Below, in pieces: positions 25,462 through 33,484 of a stretch of DNA of 64,000 nucleotides; position 1 is the first letter of the stretch; each line of letters begins with the position of its first letter. Source of the DNA: Ignavibacteria bacterium (GTDB taxonomy: Bacteria; Bacteroidota; Ignavibacteria; Ignavibacteriales; SURF-24); NCBI GenBank assembly GCA_025612245.1, contig JAAXKQ010000021.1, positions 1 through 64,000 on the forward strand, given 5' to 3'. The notes under the pieces are model-generated. The model made no database searches and was not told the origin of the DNA. It worked only from the letters and a program-made list of their open reading frames with translations. The position numbers were made by a program, and so were the translations under genes.

Positions 25462-25786
25462 AAAATCCCTTCCCCCCGGGGAAAAATCCTTTCGGCAATG
25501 TTCATGCCTCGTTGATAAATAAATTCTTTTATGCTAAGTTCAAAGTGCTTAATTTATATCAGACCCTGAAAACATTCTTCTCTTTGCGTATGTCAATTAC
25601 AGGGGAAACGTCCGGCACTGTGAACTTTTTTCCCTTTTCCTTCTTTTGTTTTAAGTATATCTTAGTTGAATAATTCCTTTTCCCGTTCTTTTGCTCGAGT
25701 TGTAAGATACTTTTTCGCTTGTAAGATACTTTTGCTGAAAAATAGGCTTTTTCCCTGGTTTAACCCTTAAATTAACAGGAGCATCT

Positions 25787-26971
25787 ATGAATAAAGTAGT
25801 AATTACACACGCTAAACGTACTCCTATTGGCTCTTTTAACGGAAGTCTTAGCAGCTTCTCCGCCCCACAGCTTGGTAGCCTGGCAATTAAAGCAATACTG
25901 GATGAGTCAGGAATTGACATAAATAGTGTCGATGAAGTTATAATGGGTAACGTACTGACGGCAGGACTCGGGCAGGCGCCGGCCAGGCAGGCGGCTATCT
26001 ATGCCGGGCTTCCCGAAAAAGTTGAATGCCTTACCATAAATAAGGTCTGCGGCAGCAGCCTTAAAGCCGTTATGCTCGCACATCAGGCAATTGCACTCGG
26101 CGACGCAGACGTCATAATTGCAGGCGGGCAGGAGAGCATGTCAAATGCCCCTTACGTGCTCCAACAGGCTAGAAACGGCTACCGACTGGGAAACGGAACC
26201 CTTTTTGATACGGTCGTTCTCGACGGGCTCTGGGATGTTTATAACAACATCCATATGGGCAGCTGCGCCGAATCCTGCGCCAGGGACTTTAATTTTTCGA
26301 GGGAACAGCTGGATGAATTTGCCGTTACATCTTACAAACGAGCCTTAAAGGCACAGCAGGAGGGCCGCTTTGATGATGAAATCCTGGAGCTGAAGGTAAA
26401 ATCAAAAACAGGGGAGACTGTTATATCAAAAGACGAAGAACCCGCAAAAGTCAGGTTCGACAAAATTCCTTCACTTAAGCCTGCCTTCGAAAATGGCGGC
26501 GTCGTAACGGCAGCCAATTCCTCCAGCCTGAACGACGGCGCATCAGCTTTACTCATAATGTCGGAGGATAAAGCCCTGGAATTTGGGCTTAAGCCCATGG
26601 CCGAAATCGTGGCTCAGAGCTCTGCCGCCAAGGCTCCTGTGGAATTTACAACTGCGCCTGCAGATGCCATCAGGAAAGTCCTTAATAAAGCCTGCCTTAA
26701 GGTTTCGGATATAGACCTGCTCGAGGTTAATGAGGCTTTTGCCGTGGTTTCGCTCGCTGTAGCTAAAATGCTTGAGCTCGATTCCGGAAAGGTAAATGTA
26801 AACGGCGGAGCCGTTGCACTCGGGCACCCCATTGGCGCCAGCGGCGCTCGCATTTTAACGACACTTCTTCATGAAATGAAAAAACGCAGCTCCACATACG
26901 GTCTGGCTTCACTTTGCATTGGGGGTGGTGAGGCATCGGCTGTAATTGTTAAAAGGTACGATATAGAATAA
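25787..26971 (+). CDS. Acetyl-CoA C-acetyltransferase (thiolase)
   Basis: At 394 residues this is a standard biosynthetic or degradative thiolase that joins or cleaves acetyl-CoA and acyl-CoA. The nucleophilic cysteine is in INKVCGSSLKAV (near 88), the histidine in ALGHPIGASGAR (near 346) and the second cysteine in SLCIGGGEASA (near 378). The NEAFAV motif lies near 320. The C-terminal GGGEASA differs from the usual GGGMGIA/GGGQGxA, a small departure near the active site. ACAGGAG lies 6 bases before the ATG. It stands alone, between repeats and a hairpin terminator, so fatty-acid oxidation or acetoacetyl-CoA formation are both possible. Confidence 0.93.
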   Translation: MNKVVITHAKRTPIGSFNGSLSSFSAPQLGSLAIKAILDESGIDINSVDEVIMGNVLTAGLGQAPARQAAIYAGLPEKVECLTINKVCGSSLKAVMLAHQAIALGDADVIIAGGQESMSNAPYVLQQARNGYRLGNGTLFDTVVLDGLWDVYNNIHMGSCAESCARDFNFSREQLDEFAVTSYKRALKAQQEGRFDDEILELKVKSKTGETVISKDEEPAKVRFDKIPSLKPAFENGGVVTAANSSSLNDGASALLIMSEDKALEFGLKPMAEIVAQSSAAKAPVEFTTAPADAIRKVLNKACLKVSDIDLLEVNEAFAVVSLAVAKMLELDSGKVNVNGGAVALGHPIGASGARILTTLLHEMKKRSSTYGLASLCIGGGEASAVIVKRYDIE

Positions 26972-26995
26972 ATATTGGTCCCTCCTGAAATAAAC

Positions 26996-27025
26996 GGGCC
27001 CCGGCATTTATCATAACCGGGGCCC
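26996..27025 (+). terminator. GC-rich hairpin after thiolase
   Basis: A perfect 9-bp stem GGGCCCCGG / CCGGGGCCC with a 12-base loop starts 24 bases after the thiolase stop. There is no T tract. Confidence 0.6.
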
Positions 27026-27160
27026 AAACTACTTCTGTTCCAAATCAGGCGCTCCTCAACTTTTTTTCTCATGAATCCAAGGAAATTGAAGCCCTGTACT
27101 CTAAAATTCAAAAAATGCTCCGATAATATCAATCAGTCGCAATTTCTTTTGGAGTTTCTG

Positions 27161-29191
27161 ATGAAGCAGGTGCGCTACAGAATCATATTCTTTATCGCTT
27201 TAATCTATATTGTATTTCTTGCCGGAATGGTAGTCATCCAGCACTCGGAACTCCGCAGGGTATCTTCATTGATTGAACAGACCAGGCAGGAACGGAATCT
27301 CCTGCTCGGTAAAGTAATCGGGCTGCAGGGTAAAGGGCTGGAATCCTATGTGTACGACTATTCCTACTGGGATGACATGCTGAAATTTGTAAACAGGGTG
27401 GACCCCAGGTGGGCTGTAATAAATATCGACAACGTAATGCCTACGTTTAATGTGCAGTGCATCTGGCTTTTTAACAAAAACCTGGACCTTGTCTACTCTG
27501 CCTCTGCTCTGCCGGGCAAAAAAATGCTACAATTCCCCCTGGCAAAAGACAATCTAAGAGAGATTTTGGGGAGAAAATGGTTCAACCGCTTTTTTATCAG
27601 GACTTCTTCCGGCATTTTTGAGGTCAGAACTGCGCCTCTTCAGTCGGGATCCGACGTTAAAAGGGAGTCTGCTCCCGGCGGATTCCTTATTGCGGCAAGG
27701 CAGTGGTCTAAAGACTATCTTGGGGACCTCTCTCAGCTTATGGCAGGAAAAGTTAATTTGATCGATCCCATGGATGAAAGCCTGGAGCTGAACCGCCAGG
27801 CGGAAAACCGATTTACCGTGGTTACAACAAAAAAACTTCCGGGCTGGGATAAAAAACCGGTTGCAGCACTAAAATACAGCTCGGAATCCGAAGTGCTGCG
27901 TAAGCTCCTGGAGGCTTCAAATACTCAGATTACGCTAAACATCATCTTCGGCCTGATAATTCTGGGCGCAACCACGTTCTTTCTCATAAATTTTATCGGG
28001 CTTCCGCTTAAGCTCATTTCCGGCAGCCTAAGGCATTCTGACCCGTCCTTGCTGAAAAACCTGAAGGAAAAGCAGAATGAGTTTGGTACACTGGCCTCAC
28101 TGGTTATAGACTCTTTTGAGCAGGGAAAAAAGCTTACTTTAGCCAAGGAAGCTGCCGAGAGCGCAAGCAGAGCCAAGAGCATGTTCCTGGCAAATATCAG
28201 CCATGAGTTCAGAACCCCATTGAACGTGATAATGGGATTTGCCGAACTCCTGAAGTCAGAGGTCCACGACAGGAAATCCAGGGAGTACCTGTCCGGAATT
28301 ACGGATAGCGGAAAAGGCCTCCTTAAGCTCATAAACGACATACTGGACCTCTCAAAAATTGAAGCCGAAAGAATTGAGATCAAGCGTGAGCCGGTTAACC
28401 CTTACTTGCTGCTTAACGAGATTTCAAGGATATTTTCTCAGACGCTCAGGCAGAAGTCCGTTGACTTCAAAATGGAAATTGATCCCGGTGTGCCCGGAAA
28501 ACTAATGCTCGATGAGGTCAGACTCCGGCAGATTCTTTTTAACCTTATCGGTAACGCCGTTAAGTTTACGAATTCCGGAAGGGTTACTCTGAGACTGAAA
28601 GCAAACATTAAAGAGCGGGAAAGCGGGAAAACTGACCTCTTCTTTGAGGTCAGCGATACAGGAATTGGAATACCGGAGGATCAGTTTGAGCTGATCTTCG
28701 AATCCTTCAGGCAGCGCGAGGGCCAGAGTACGAAAAAGTACGGCGGAACCGGCCTGGGCCTTACAATAACCAAAAGACTGATAGAAATGATGCAGGGAAG
28801 CATTTCCGTCGAAAGCAGACTGGGACAGGGGAGCACATTCAGGTTCAATCTGCCGGATGTGGAGATTATTTCAGGCTCTGAAGACCATGCTATTGAACTA
28901 TCCGAAGAAGAGTCAATTAAATCCCTTCCTGAGCCGGCAAAGGTAGATGAAAATGCAAGGGAACTTCTCTCGAACGGACTCCTGAACCAGTGGCAGTCGG
29001 TTAAGGAGGGAATGCTCATCGATGAAATAACGGCCTTTGCCGCTGAAGTTAAAAAGCTGGGGGAAAGTTGTTCATCGGAGGTCTTGGTGAACTTTGGAGT
29101 TGAACTCTCCGAGTCTGCCGATTCTTTCAAGGTCGAAGAGATAAATAAACTGCTTGAAGATTTTCCAAAGCTGGTGGAACAATTAACTTAA
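27161..29191 (+). CDS. CHASE4 sensor histidine kinase with HPt-like C-terminal module
   Basis: I place the start at the ATG 27161 (GGAG six bases upstream), not at the upstream ATG 27071, because MKQVRYRIIFFIALIYIVFL then forms the first membrane segment. A periplasmic CHASE4-like sensor follows (about residues 35-200, ESYVYDYSYWDDMLKFV), then TM2 (about 265-285). The HisKA box is FLANISHEFRTPLNVIMGF (His near 348), and the HATPase boxes include NLIGNAVKFTN and GTGLGLTITKRL. The last 85 residues (WQSVKEGMLIDEITAFAAEV) form a helical module that recurs in the response regulator downstream. The two genes are surely partners. Confidence 0.9.
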   Translation: MKQVRYRIIFFIALIYIVFLAGMVVIQHSELRRVSSLIEQTRQERNLLLGKVIGLQGKGLESYVYDYSYWDDMLKFVNRVDPRWAVINIDNVMPTFNVQCIWLFNKNLDLVYSASALPGKKMLQFPLAKDNLREILGRKWFNRFFIRTSSGIFEVRTAPLQSGSDVKRESAPGGFLIAARQWSKDYLGDLSQLMAGKVNLIDPMDESLELNRQAENRFTVVTTKKLPGWDKKPVAALKYSSESEVLRKLLEASNTQITLNIIFGLIILGATTFFLINFIGLPLKLISGSLRHSDPSLLKNLKEKQNEFGTLASLVIDSFEQGKKLTLAKEAAESASRAKSMFLANISHEFRTPLNVIMGFAELLKSEVHDRKSREYLSGITDSGKGLLKLINDILDLSKIEAERIEIKREPVNPYLLLNEISRIFSQTLRQKSVDFKMEIDPGVPGKLMLDEVRLRQILFNLIGNAVKFTNSGRVTLRLKANIKERESGKTDLFFEVSDTGIGIPEDQFELIFESFRQREGQSTKKYGGTGLGLTITKRLIEMMQGSISVESRLGQGSTFRFNLPDVEIISGSEDHAIELSEEESIKSLPEPAKVDENARELLSNGLLNQWQSVKEGMLIDEITAFAAEVKKLGESCSSEVLVNFGVELSESADSFKVEEINKLLEDFPKLVEQLT

Positions 29192-29273
29192 AAAATCATT
29201 ATAATTACCGTGCATTTTTCCGAAATAGATCGGTAGCGAAATAAACTATTTTAATCAGAGTTCATTGGAAATT

Positions 29274-29960
29274 ATGGATATTTCAGAAATAAAGCTTGCT
29301 CAAATAAAAAGAAAAAGAATTCTTATTGTAGATGACCTCCCGCAAAACCTCCAGGTTCTGGGTAATACACTCAGGCAGTACGGGTTTCAGATTGCCTTTG
29401 CCACCAGCGGCAAACAGGCTCTCAATATAGCCGCACTTAAGCTTCCGCACCTGATACTCCTGGATATGGCTATGCCTGAAATGGATGGACTTGCAGTCTG
29501 TAAAAAACTCAAGGAGGATATTAAAACTAAAAACATACCCGTCATTTTCCTGACTGCAAGAACAGAATCCGAAAGCATTGTAAAGGCTCTGAAGGCCGGC
29601 GGCAGCGACTATGTAGTTAAACCTTTTGATACAGATGACCTGATTGGAAGAATCCTTTTTCACCTGGGACTGGATAAATCCGACCAGATATTTAATGACG
29701 AGGGCAGCCTTACATCTTTAATTGATGCACTTACGGGAGACCAACTTGGGATTTGGGAAAACGTCAAATCGGGACTCTTTATTGATGACGTGATTGGCTT
29801 TGCAAAAGGACTTGAAGAACTGGCTAAGGAACATAATTCAAAAATGCTGCTCGATTACGGCGAAGAGCTTTTCTTAAATGCCGACAGGCTAAACATTGCA
29901 AAAATGACAGAACTGATAGATCAGTATCCTGTAATAATTAAAAAGCTTAACAGGCAGTAG
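29274..29960 (+). CDS. Response regulator with the same C-terminal helical module
   Basis: A CheY-like receiver (about residues 10-130; ILIVDDLPQNLQVLG, phosphoacceptor in LILLDMAMPEMDG, conserved lysine in VVKPFD) is followed by an 80-residue helical domain (WENVKSGLFIDDVIGFAKGL ... DRLNIAKMTELIDQYPVIIK). That domain aligns with the tail of the upstream CHASE4 kinase (WQSVKEGMLIDEITAFAAEV ... EEINKLLEDFPKLVEQL). There is no DNA-binding domain, so output is probably by protein contact. A TTG three codons upstream (29265) is an alternative start. The gap to the kinase is about 80 bases. Confidence 0.85.
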   Translation: MDISEIKLAQIKRKRILIVDDLPQNLQVLGNTLRQYGFQIAFATSGKQALNIAALKLPHLILLDMAMPEMDGLAVCKKLKEDIKTKNIPVIFLTARTESESIVKALKAGGSDYVVKPFDTDDLIGRILFHLGLDKSDQIFNDEGSLTSLIDALTGDQLGIWENVKSGLFIDDVIGFAKGLEELAKEHNSKMLLDYGEELFLNADRLNIAKMTELIDQYPVIIKKLNRQ

Positions 29961-29983
29961 TATACTGCCTCAGGCAAAATTAG

Positions 29984-30007
29984 GGGAAAAGAAACCATTC
30001 TTTTCCC
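29984..30007 (+). terminator. Hairpin after the response regulator
   Basis: A perfect 10-bp stem GGGAAAAGAA / TTCTTTTCCC with an ACCA loop lies just after the stop. Another 8-bp hairpin (29952-29970) overlaps the stop codon. There is no clear T tract on the plus strand. Confidence 0.45.
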
Positions 30008-30110
30008 TTAAAAAAAAGGTATGCCCCGGACATTCCTGCTTTCAATATGCCGGATTTGGGAAAAAATAGAACCAGGGGCTGGAGATAGCTGAAAAAAGGC
30101 ATTTTAGAAA

Positions 30111-31058
30111 TTACTTCTCAACCATCTTTTCTCCCATCTTTTGTACTTCCTCAATATTTCCCTTTCTTTTGCTTGCCCTTAAAGAAAGCACAATCGATGC
30201 GGTGAGTATGAGTGCAATTACGCCAAGTGATATGGCTATTGGTATGTGGAATATGTCGGACAAAAGCATCTTGAGCCCTACAAACATCAGTATTATTGCC
30301 AGACCGTAGGAAAGATAAATAAACTTTTCTATTATGCCGGCCAGGGCAAAGTAAAGTGACCTTAATCCTAATATGGCAAATACGTTCGAGGTAAATACTA
30401 TGAAAGGGTCGGATGAAATTGCAAGTACAGCCGGAATTGAATCCACGGCAAAGATGAGGTCCGTTGTTTCAATAAAAAGCAGTACTATAAAAAGAGGCGT
30501 CGCAAACCTGGTACGGTCTCTTGTAACAAAGAATTTGTCCTCTTCATAAGAAGGTGAAACCCTTATGTATTTTTGTGCAAGCTTTAGAACGGGATTCTTT
30601 TCCGGGTGTATATCCTTATCTTTCTGCGTGAGCATTTTTATTCCAGTGTAAATCAGAAACGCCCCGAAGATATAGATAATCCAGTGAAATCGTTCAATAA
30701 GGGCAACACCGGCAAAGATGAAAATTACGCGCATGATCAAAGCCCCGAAAATTCCCCAGAAAAGTACTTTATGCTGGTACAAAGAGGGCACTTTGAAATA
30801 CGAGAATACCAGTACAAAGATGAATATGTTATCCACGCTCAGCGATTTTTCAATTAAATACCCCGTAAAGAATTCCAGCGCCTTCTGATGCCCCTGCCAG
30901 TAGTAAATCCCCGCATTGAACAACAGCGCGAGTGCAATCCAGACGGCACTCCAGCTTAAAGCTTCCCTGAGCTTTACCACGTGAGAAGTTTTGTGAAATA
31001 CGCCCAAATCCAGAAAAAGCATTATTAAGACAAATACGATAAAAAGAATCCATTCCAT
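30111..31058 (-). CDS. TerC-family integral membrane protein
   Basis: The sequence has eight or nine hydrophobic segments and the TerC signatures SLSVDNIFIFVLVFSYFKVP (about residues 70-90) and LFIETTDLIFAVDSIPAVLA (about 200-220), with the acidic residues that define the family. TerC/Alx proteins export or tolerate metal ions such as Mn2+ and are linked to tellurite resistance and pH stress. I choose the ATG at 31058 because GGAG lies seven bases before it; an ATG four codons upstream (31070) is also possible. I looked for a yybP-ykoY riboswitch in the roughly 100-base leader and did not find one. Confidence 0.9.
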   Translation of the reverse strand: MEWILFIVFVLIMLFLDLGVFHKTSHVVKLREALSWSAVWIALALLFNAGIYYWQGHQKALEFFTGYLIEKSLSVDNIFIFVLVFSYFKVPSLYQHKVLFWGIFGALIMRVIFIFAGVALIERFHWIIYIFGAFLIYTGIKMLTQKDKDIHPEKNPVLKLAQKYIRVSPSYEEDKFFVTRDRTRFATPLFIVLLFIETTDLIFAVDSIPAVLAISSDPFIVFTSNVFAILGLRSLYFALAGIIEKFIYLSYGLAIILMFVGLKMLLSDIFHIPIAISLGVIALILTASIVLSLRASKRKGNIEEVQKMGEKMVEK

Positions 31059-31171
31059 TGAAATCTCCATTTATTCCCCTGTGAATTTAATTATACACTG
31101 CTCTCCTTGAAAGCTGGCCGTCATTGGAAAGCCGCCTTTTTTTTTGTCAATATCTGGCGGTCTTTGGGTTT

Positions 31172-31468
31172 TCAGGCCTCAGGTGGCCGGGGGATTACAT
31201 CAAAGGCTAAGCTGTATGCCGGAAAGCCAGGTGAATAAGTAAAGGCAAGGGTGGTAATATTGTGAAAAAGAGGAGGTAACAAAACAAAATCATTCTCATA
31301 TTCATTCATTTCCAAAACGGAATTCTCCCCGGAAGATGTGTTAGCTTTCTGGTCAGTCTGCACAAGGTTTGTTTCCCTAAAGGATTTCTCTTGTGCACTA
31401 CTCTTCCATTCCCCGCTAAATAGAGAAGGCGCTGCAAGAAAGAAAAATATCAGAATAAATTTTGTCAC
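31172..31468 (-). CDS. Hypothetical secreted small protein (98 aa)
   Basis: The frame starts with a GTG and gives a clear signal-peptide-like N-terminus (MTKFILIFFFLAAPSLFSGE). A polar, low-complexity stretch (SSAQEKSFRETNLVQTDQKA) follows, then a hydrophobic end (NITTLAFTYSPGFPAYSLAF). No family is recognisable. The ribosome site is poor (a GGAAT 18 bases upstream). It lies between TerC and the T9SS hydrolase on the same strand. Confidence 0.4.
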   Translation of the reverse strand: MTKFILIFFFLAAPSLFSGEWKSSAQEKSFRETNLVQTDQKANTSSGENSVLEMNEYENDFVLLPPLFHNITTLAFTYSPGFPAYSLAFDVIPRPPEA

Positions 31469-31547
31469 TTTAAAAATAAACGGATTCCTTTTTTGAAAAA
31501 TGTCCCATAGAAACTAACGCCTGGAGAACTCAATTTGTTCCCTTTAA

Positions 31548-32780
31548 TTACTTCAGCAGCACCATTTTTTTTATGCTGTAGAAGCTGCCTGCACTGATCC
31601 TGAAGAAATATACACCTGCCGTAAGGCTATGGGCCCCGGCGTTGAATCTGACCGTATGCTCGCCTGCAGGCATCTCCTCATTCAGCAAAACTGCTATTTC
31701 ATTGCCAAGTACATTTACAACCGAGAGCCTCACGTGCACTTCCGCCGGAATGCGGAAGGTAATGTTGGTAGCCGGATTAAAGGGATTTGGGTAATTCTGC
31801 CCGAGGCTGTATCCTCCTGCCAATTCGGGCGGCTTTTCTGCACGGTCCAGTATCTGGACCGGATAGGCCATGTATTCCCAAACCCTGGAAAAAACCGGGC
31901 TCCCATCCTGGTTTTTGGGCGTCGTAAGATCCATGGCTACGCTTCCGTGATAATCCGACTCCGGGGGATTCATACCGGTCGATAGCATATGTGTGCCCAG
32001 GTACGGGGGCAAAGTAGTATCCACGTTTATGAGAGGACCGAACTGATCCATTCCCAAAAGCTTCCATATCTCTTCATATCGTACTATTGCATCCTTTTTG
32101 TGCCCGAAGCCGAAGTAGTGACTTGAAGGCGTCAGGTGCGGCTTTCCGAGATAGAAAGCCGGCCTGTTAAAATAATCGCTGTAATCTGTCGGGGAAGCCA
32201 GCATGACAACCCTTAAAATATAGTATCTCTGTGCCATTATTGCAGCCATGCCGCCTCCGAGCGAATGGCCAATTACAATAATATTGGACCATTCGGGAGT
32301 TTTATCCGGCTTAAGAAAAAGATCCCACTGTCCTTCGGAATAGTTTTCCTTCATGTATATTAAGAGCTTGCTCAGTCGGTTTTCAAGAGAATTTGCACGG
32401 CTGACGCTTACGAGCTGCGTGCGGTCGGTCCCGTCCAGAACCTCAAGGCGTACTTTTTCATAACAGGATGAGTCGGTGCTTTTTGAGCAAAGTTCAGCTA
32501 AGGAAAACGTATTTGGGTATTTTAACCCAATTACGTTGTAACCCCTGTTTGCCGCCGACCTGAGGATTAAAAGGTAAGATGAGGGATTTAAGCCCGAGCC
32601 CGGAAGTAGAATAACCAGCTTACCCATCTGCGGCACGTTTTTATTTATGAATATGTAATTATCCTCTAGCCAGTCATCGATTGCGCTGTCGGTAGTCTTT
32701 GGCGATACTCTGAGTTCTGTTTGCGCCAAAAGCGTAACCGAAAAATACAGGAAAAACAAAAGATGGTAGACTTTTTTCAT
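31548..32780 (-). CDS. T9SS-exported alpha/beta-hydrolase
   Basis: I start at the ATG 32780, which begins a signal peptide (MKKVYHLLFFLYFSVTLLAQ) with GGGAG seven bases upstream. The longer frame to 32900 would bury it. The body is an alpha/beta-hydrolase: a core strand LVILLPGSGLNPSSYLLI with oxyanion-hole region, and the nucleophile elbow VIGHSLGGGMAAIMA (Ser near 173). The C-terminal 75 residues are a T9SS sorting domain (QNYPNPFNPATNITFRIPAE ... KMVLLK). The protein should be released or anchored at the cell surface. An esterase or lipase role is likely; the substrate is unknown. Confidence 0.85.
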   Translation of the reverse strand: MKKVYHLLFFLYFSVTLLAQTELRVSPKTTDSAIDDWLEDNYIFINKNVPQMGKLVILLPGSGLNPSSYLLILRSAANRGYNVIGLKYPNTFSLAELCSKSTDSSCYEKVRLEVLDGTDRTQLVSVSRANSLENRLSKLLIYMKENYSEGQWDLFLKPDKTPEWSNIIVIGHSLGGGMAAIMAQRYYILRVVMLASPTDYSDYFNRPAFYLGKPHLTPSSHYFGFGHKKDAIVRYEEIWKLLGMDQFGPLINVDTTLPPYLGTHMLSTGMNPPESDYHGSVAMDLTTPKNQDGSPVFSRVWEYMAYPVQILDRAEKPPELAGGYSLGQNYPNPFNPATNITFRIPAEVHVRLSVVNVLGNEIAVLLNEEMPAGEHTVRFNAGAHSLTAGVYFFRISAGSFYSIKKMVLLK

Positions 32781-32965
32781 GTAATCTCCCTGATTACTTT
32801 CAAAATAAAGCCCCATTAATAAGTTATGAATTCCGCGAAGGGAAACAAGGCAGGGGAAAAGGGAGTATTGACTCTTTCCCGGCCGGAGCGGCATTTCCAT
32901 CTGTCAATTGCCCCTGGTGCTATAGACCCATATTTGCTGTAAAATATGCTTGTCCCGGGGCGAAA

Positions 32966-33430
32966 TTATCCGGCTGCAACAAGCGACTGCGGGGCAGACT
33001 GCTTAATTCTTGTCTTAAGCCAGTTAACCTGACGCTCGGTTTCTTTGACCGAATCCCTGCAGAAATTTTCAAGCTCCTTGTCGCGCAAGGCCTGGCTTGC
33101 CTGAAGGATTACCATGTAGCTCAATTCAACTTCACTTGCAAGAAGATAGAGGTCGTGCAGATCCCTGAGAAGCCCGAGCCCGCCCTTTCTTGTCCCCTGA
33201 AAAAGCGAATGCTGGAGCTTATCGGGTTCTGATTCTTTATGCTCCTCATATTGTTTCAGGAATCGCTCCAGGTTCTGAATATGCACCTCCGACCAGCTGG
33301 CGAGCATCTTGCAGATGTATTCAATGTCCGGCTCATTTTTATGGTGCTCGGCAACCTTTTTGAGGGAATCCCTCAGGTGGATTTCGCTGCCATGAAGAAG
33401 CCCCAGGTAATTTGCAATAAACATATCCAT
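32966..33430 (-). CDS. Ferritin-like helical bundle protein (154 aa), partner of the molybdoenzyme?
   Basis: The protein is all-helical with the pattern of a four-helix bundle: YLGLLHGSEIHLRDSLKKVA, MLASWSEVHIQNLERFLKQY, DLHDLYLLASEVELSYMVIL and NFCRDSVKETERQVNWLKTR. His and Glu residues recur at ferritin-like spacing (HGSEIH, SEVHIQ, SEVEL, KETE). It resembles the YciE/DUF892 group loosely. It follows the molybdopterin oxidoreductase by about 55 bases on the same strand, so a protective or assembly role next to that enzyme is plausible but unproven. Confidence 0.7.
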   Translation of the reverse strand: MDMFIANYLGLLHGSEIHLRDSLKKVAEHHKNEPDIEYICKMLASWSEVHIQNLERFLKQYEEHKESEPDKLQHSLFQGTRKGGLGLLRDLHDLYLLASEVELSYMVILQASQALRDKELENFCRDSVKETERQVNWLKTRIKQSAPQSLVAAG

Positions 33431-33484
33431 CCCCTCCGGGGTAATATAAATTAAAAAGTAAGCGCAATTAATGCACGGGGAACT

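Larger units (their letters stand above)
24462..25786. other. Gene-free region rich in inverted and tandem repeats
   Basis: There is no credible coding frame. It contains several short hairpin repeats arranged symmetrically (24705-25293), a pair of direct repeats around CATGC-ACCGCT...GCGGTAG (25047 and 25099), and 7-base tandem tracts (25345-25461). It lies between the QueG-like gene and thiolase. Confidence 0.7.

Noticed and set aside
29283-29663. Long minus-strand frame antisense to the response regulator
   Set aside because: A shadow of the receiver coding sequence in another frame, with no ribosome site and no domain.
31059-31171. Possible yybP-ykoY (Mn2+) riboswitch before terC
   Set aside because: The roughly 100-base leader is too short and lacks the conserved loop sequences I would expect.
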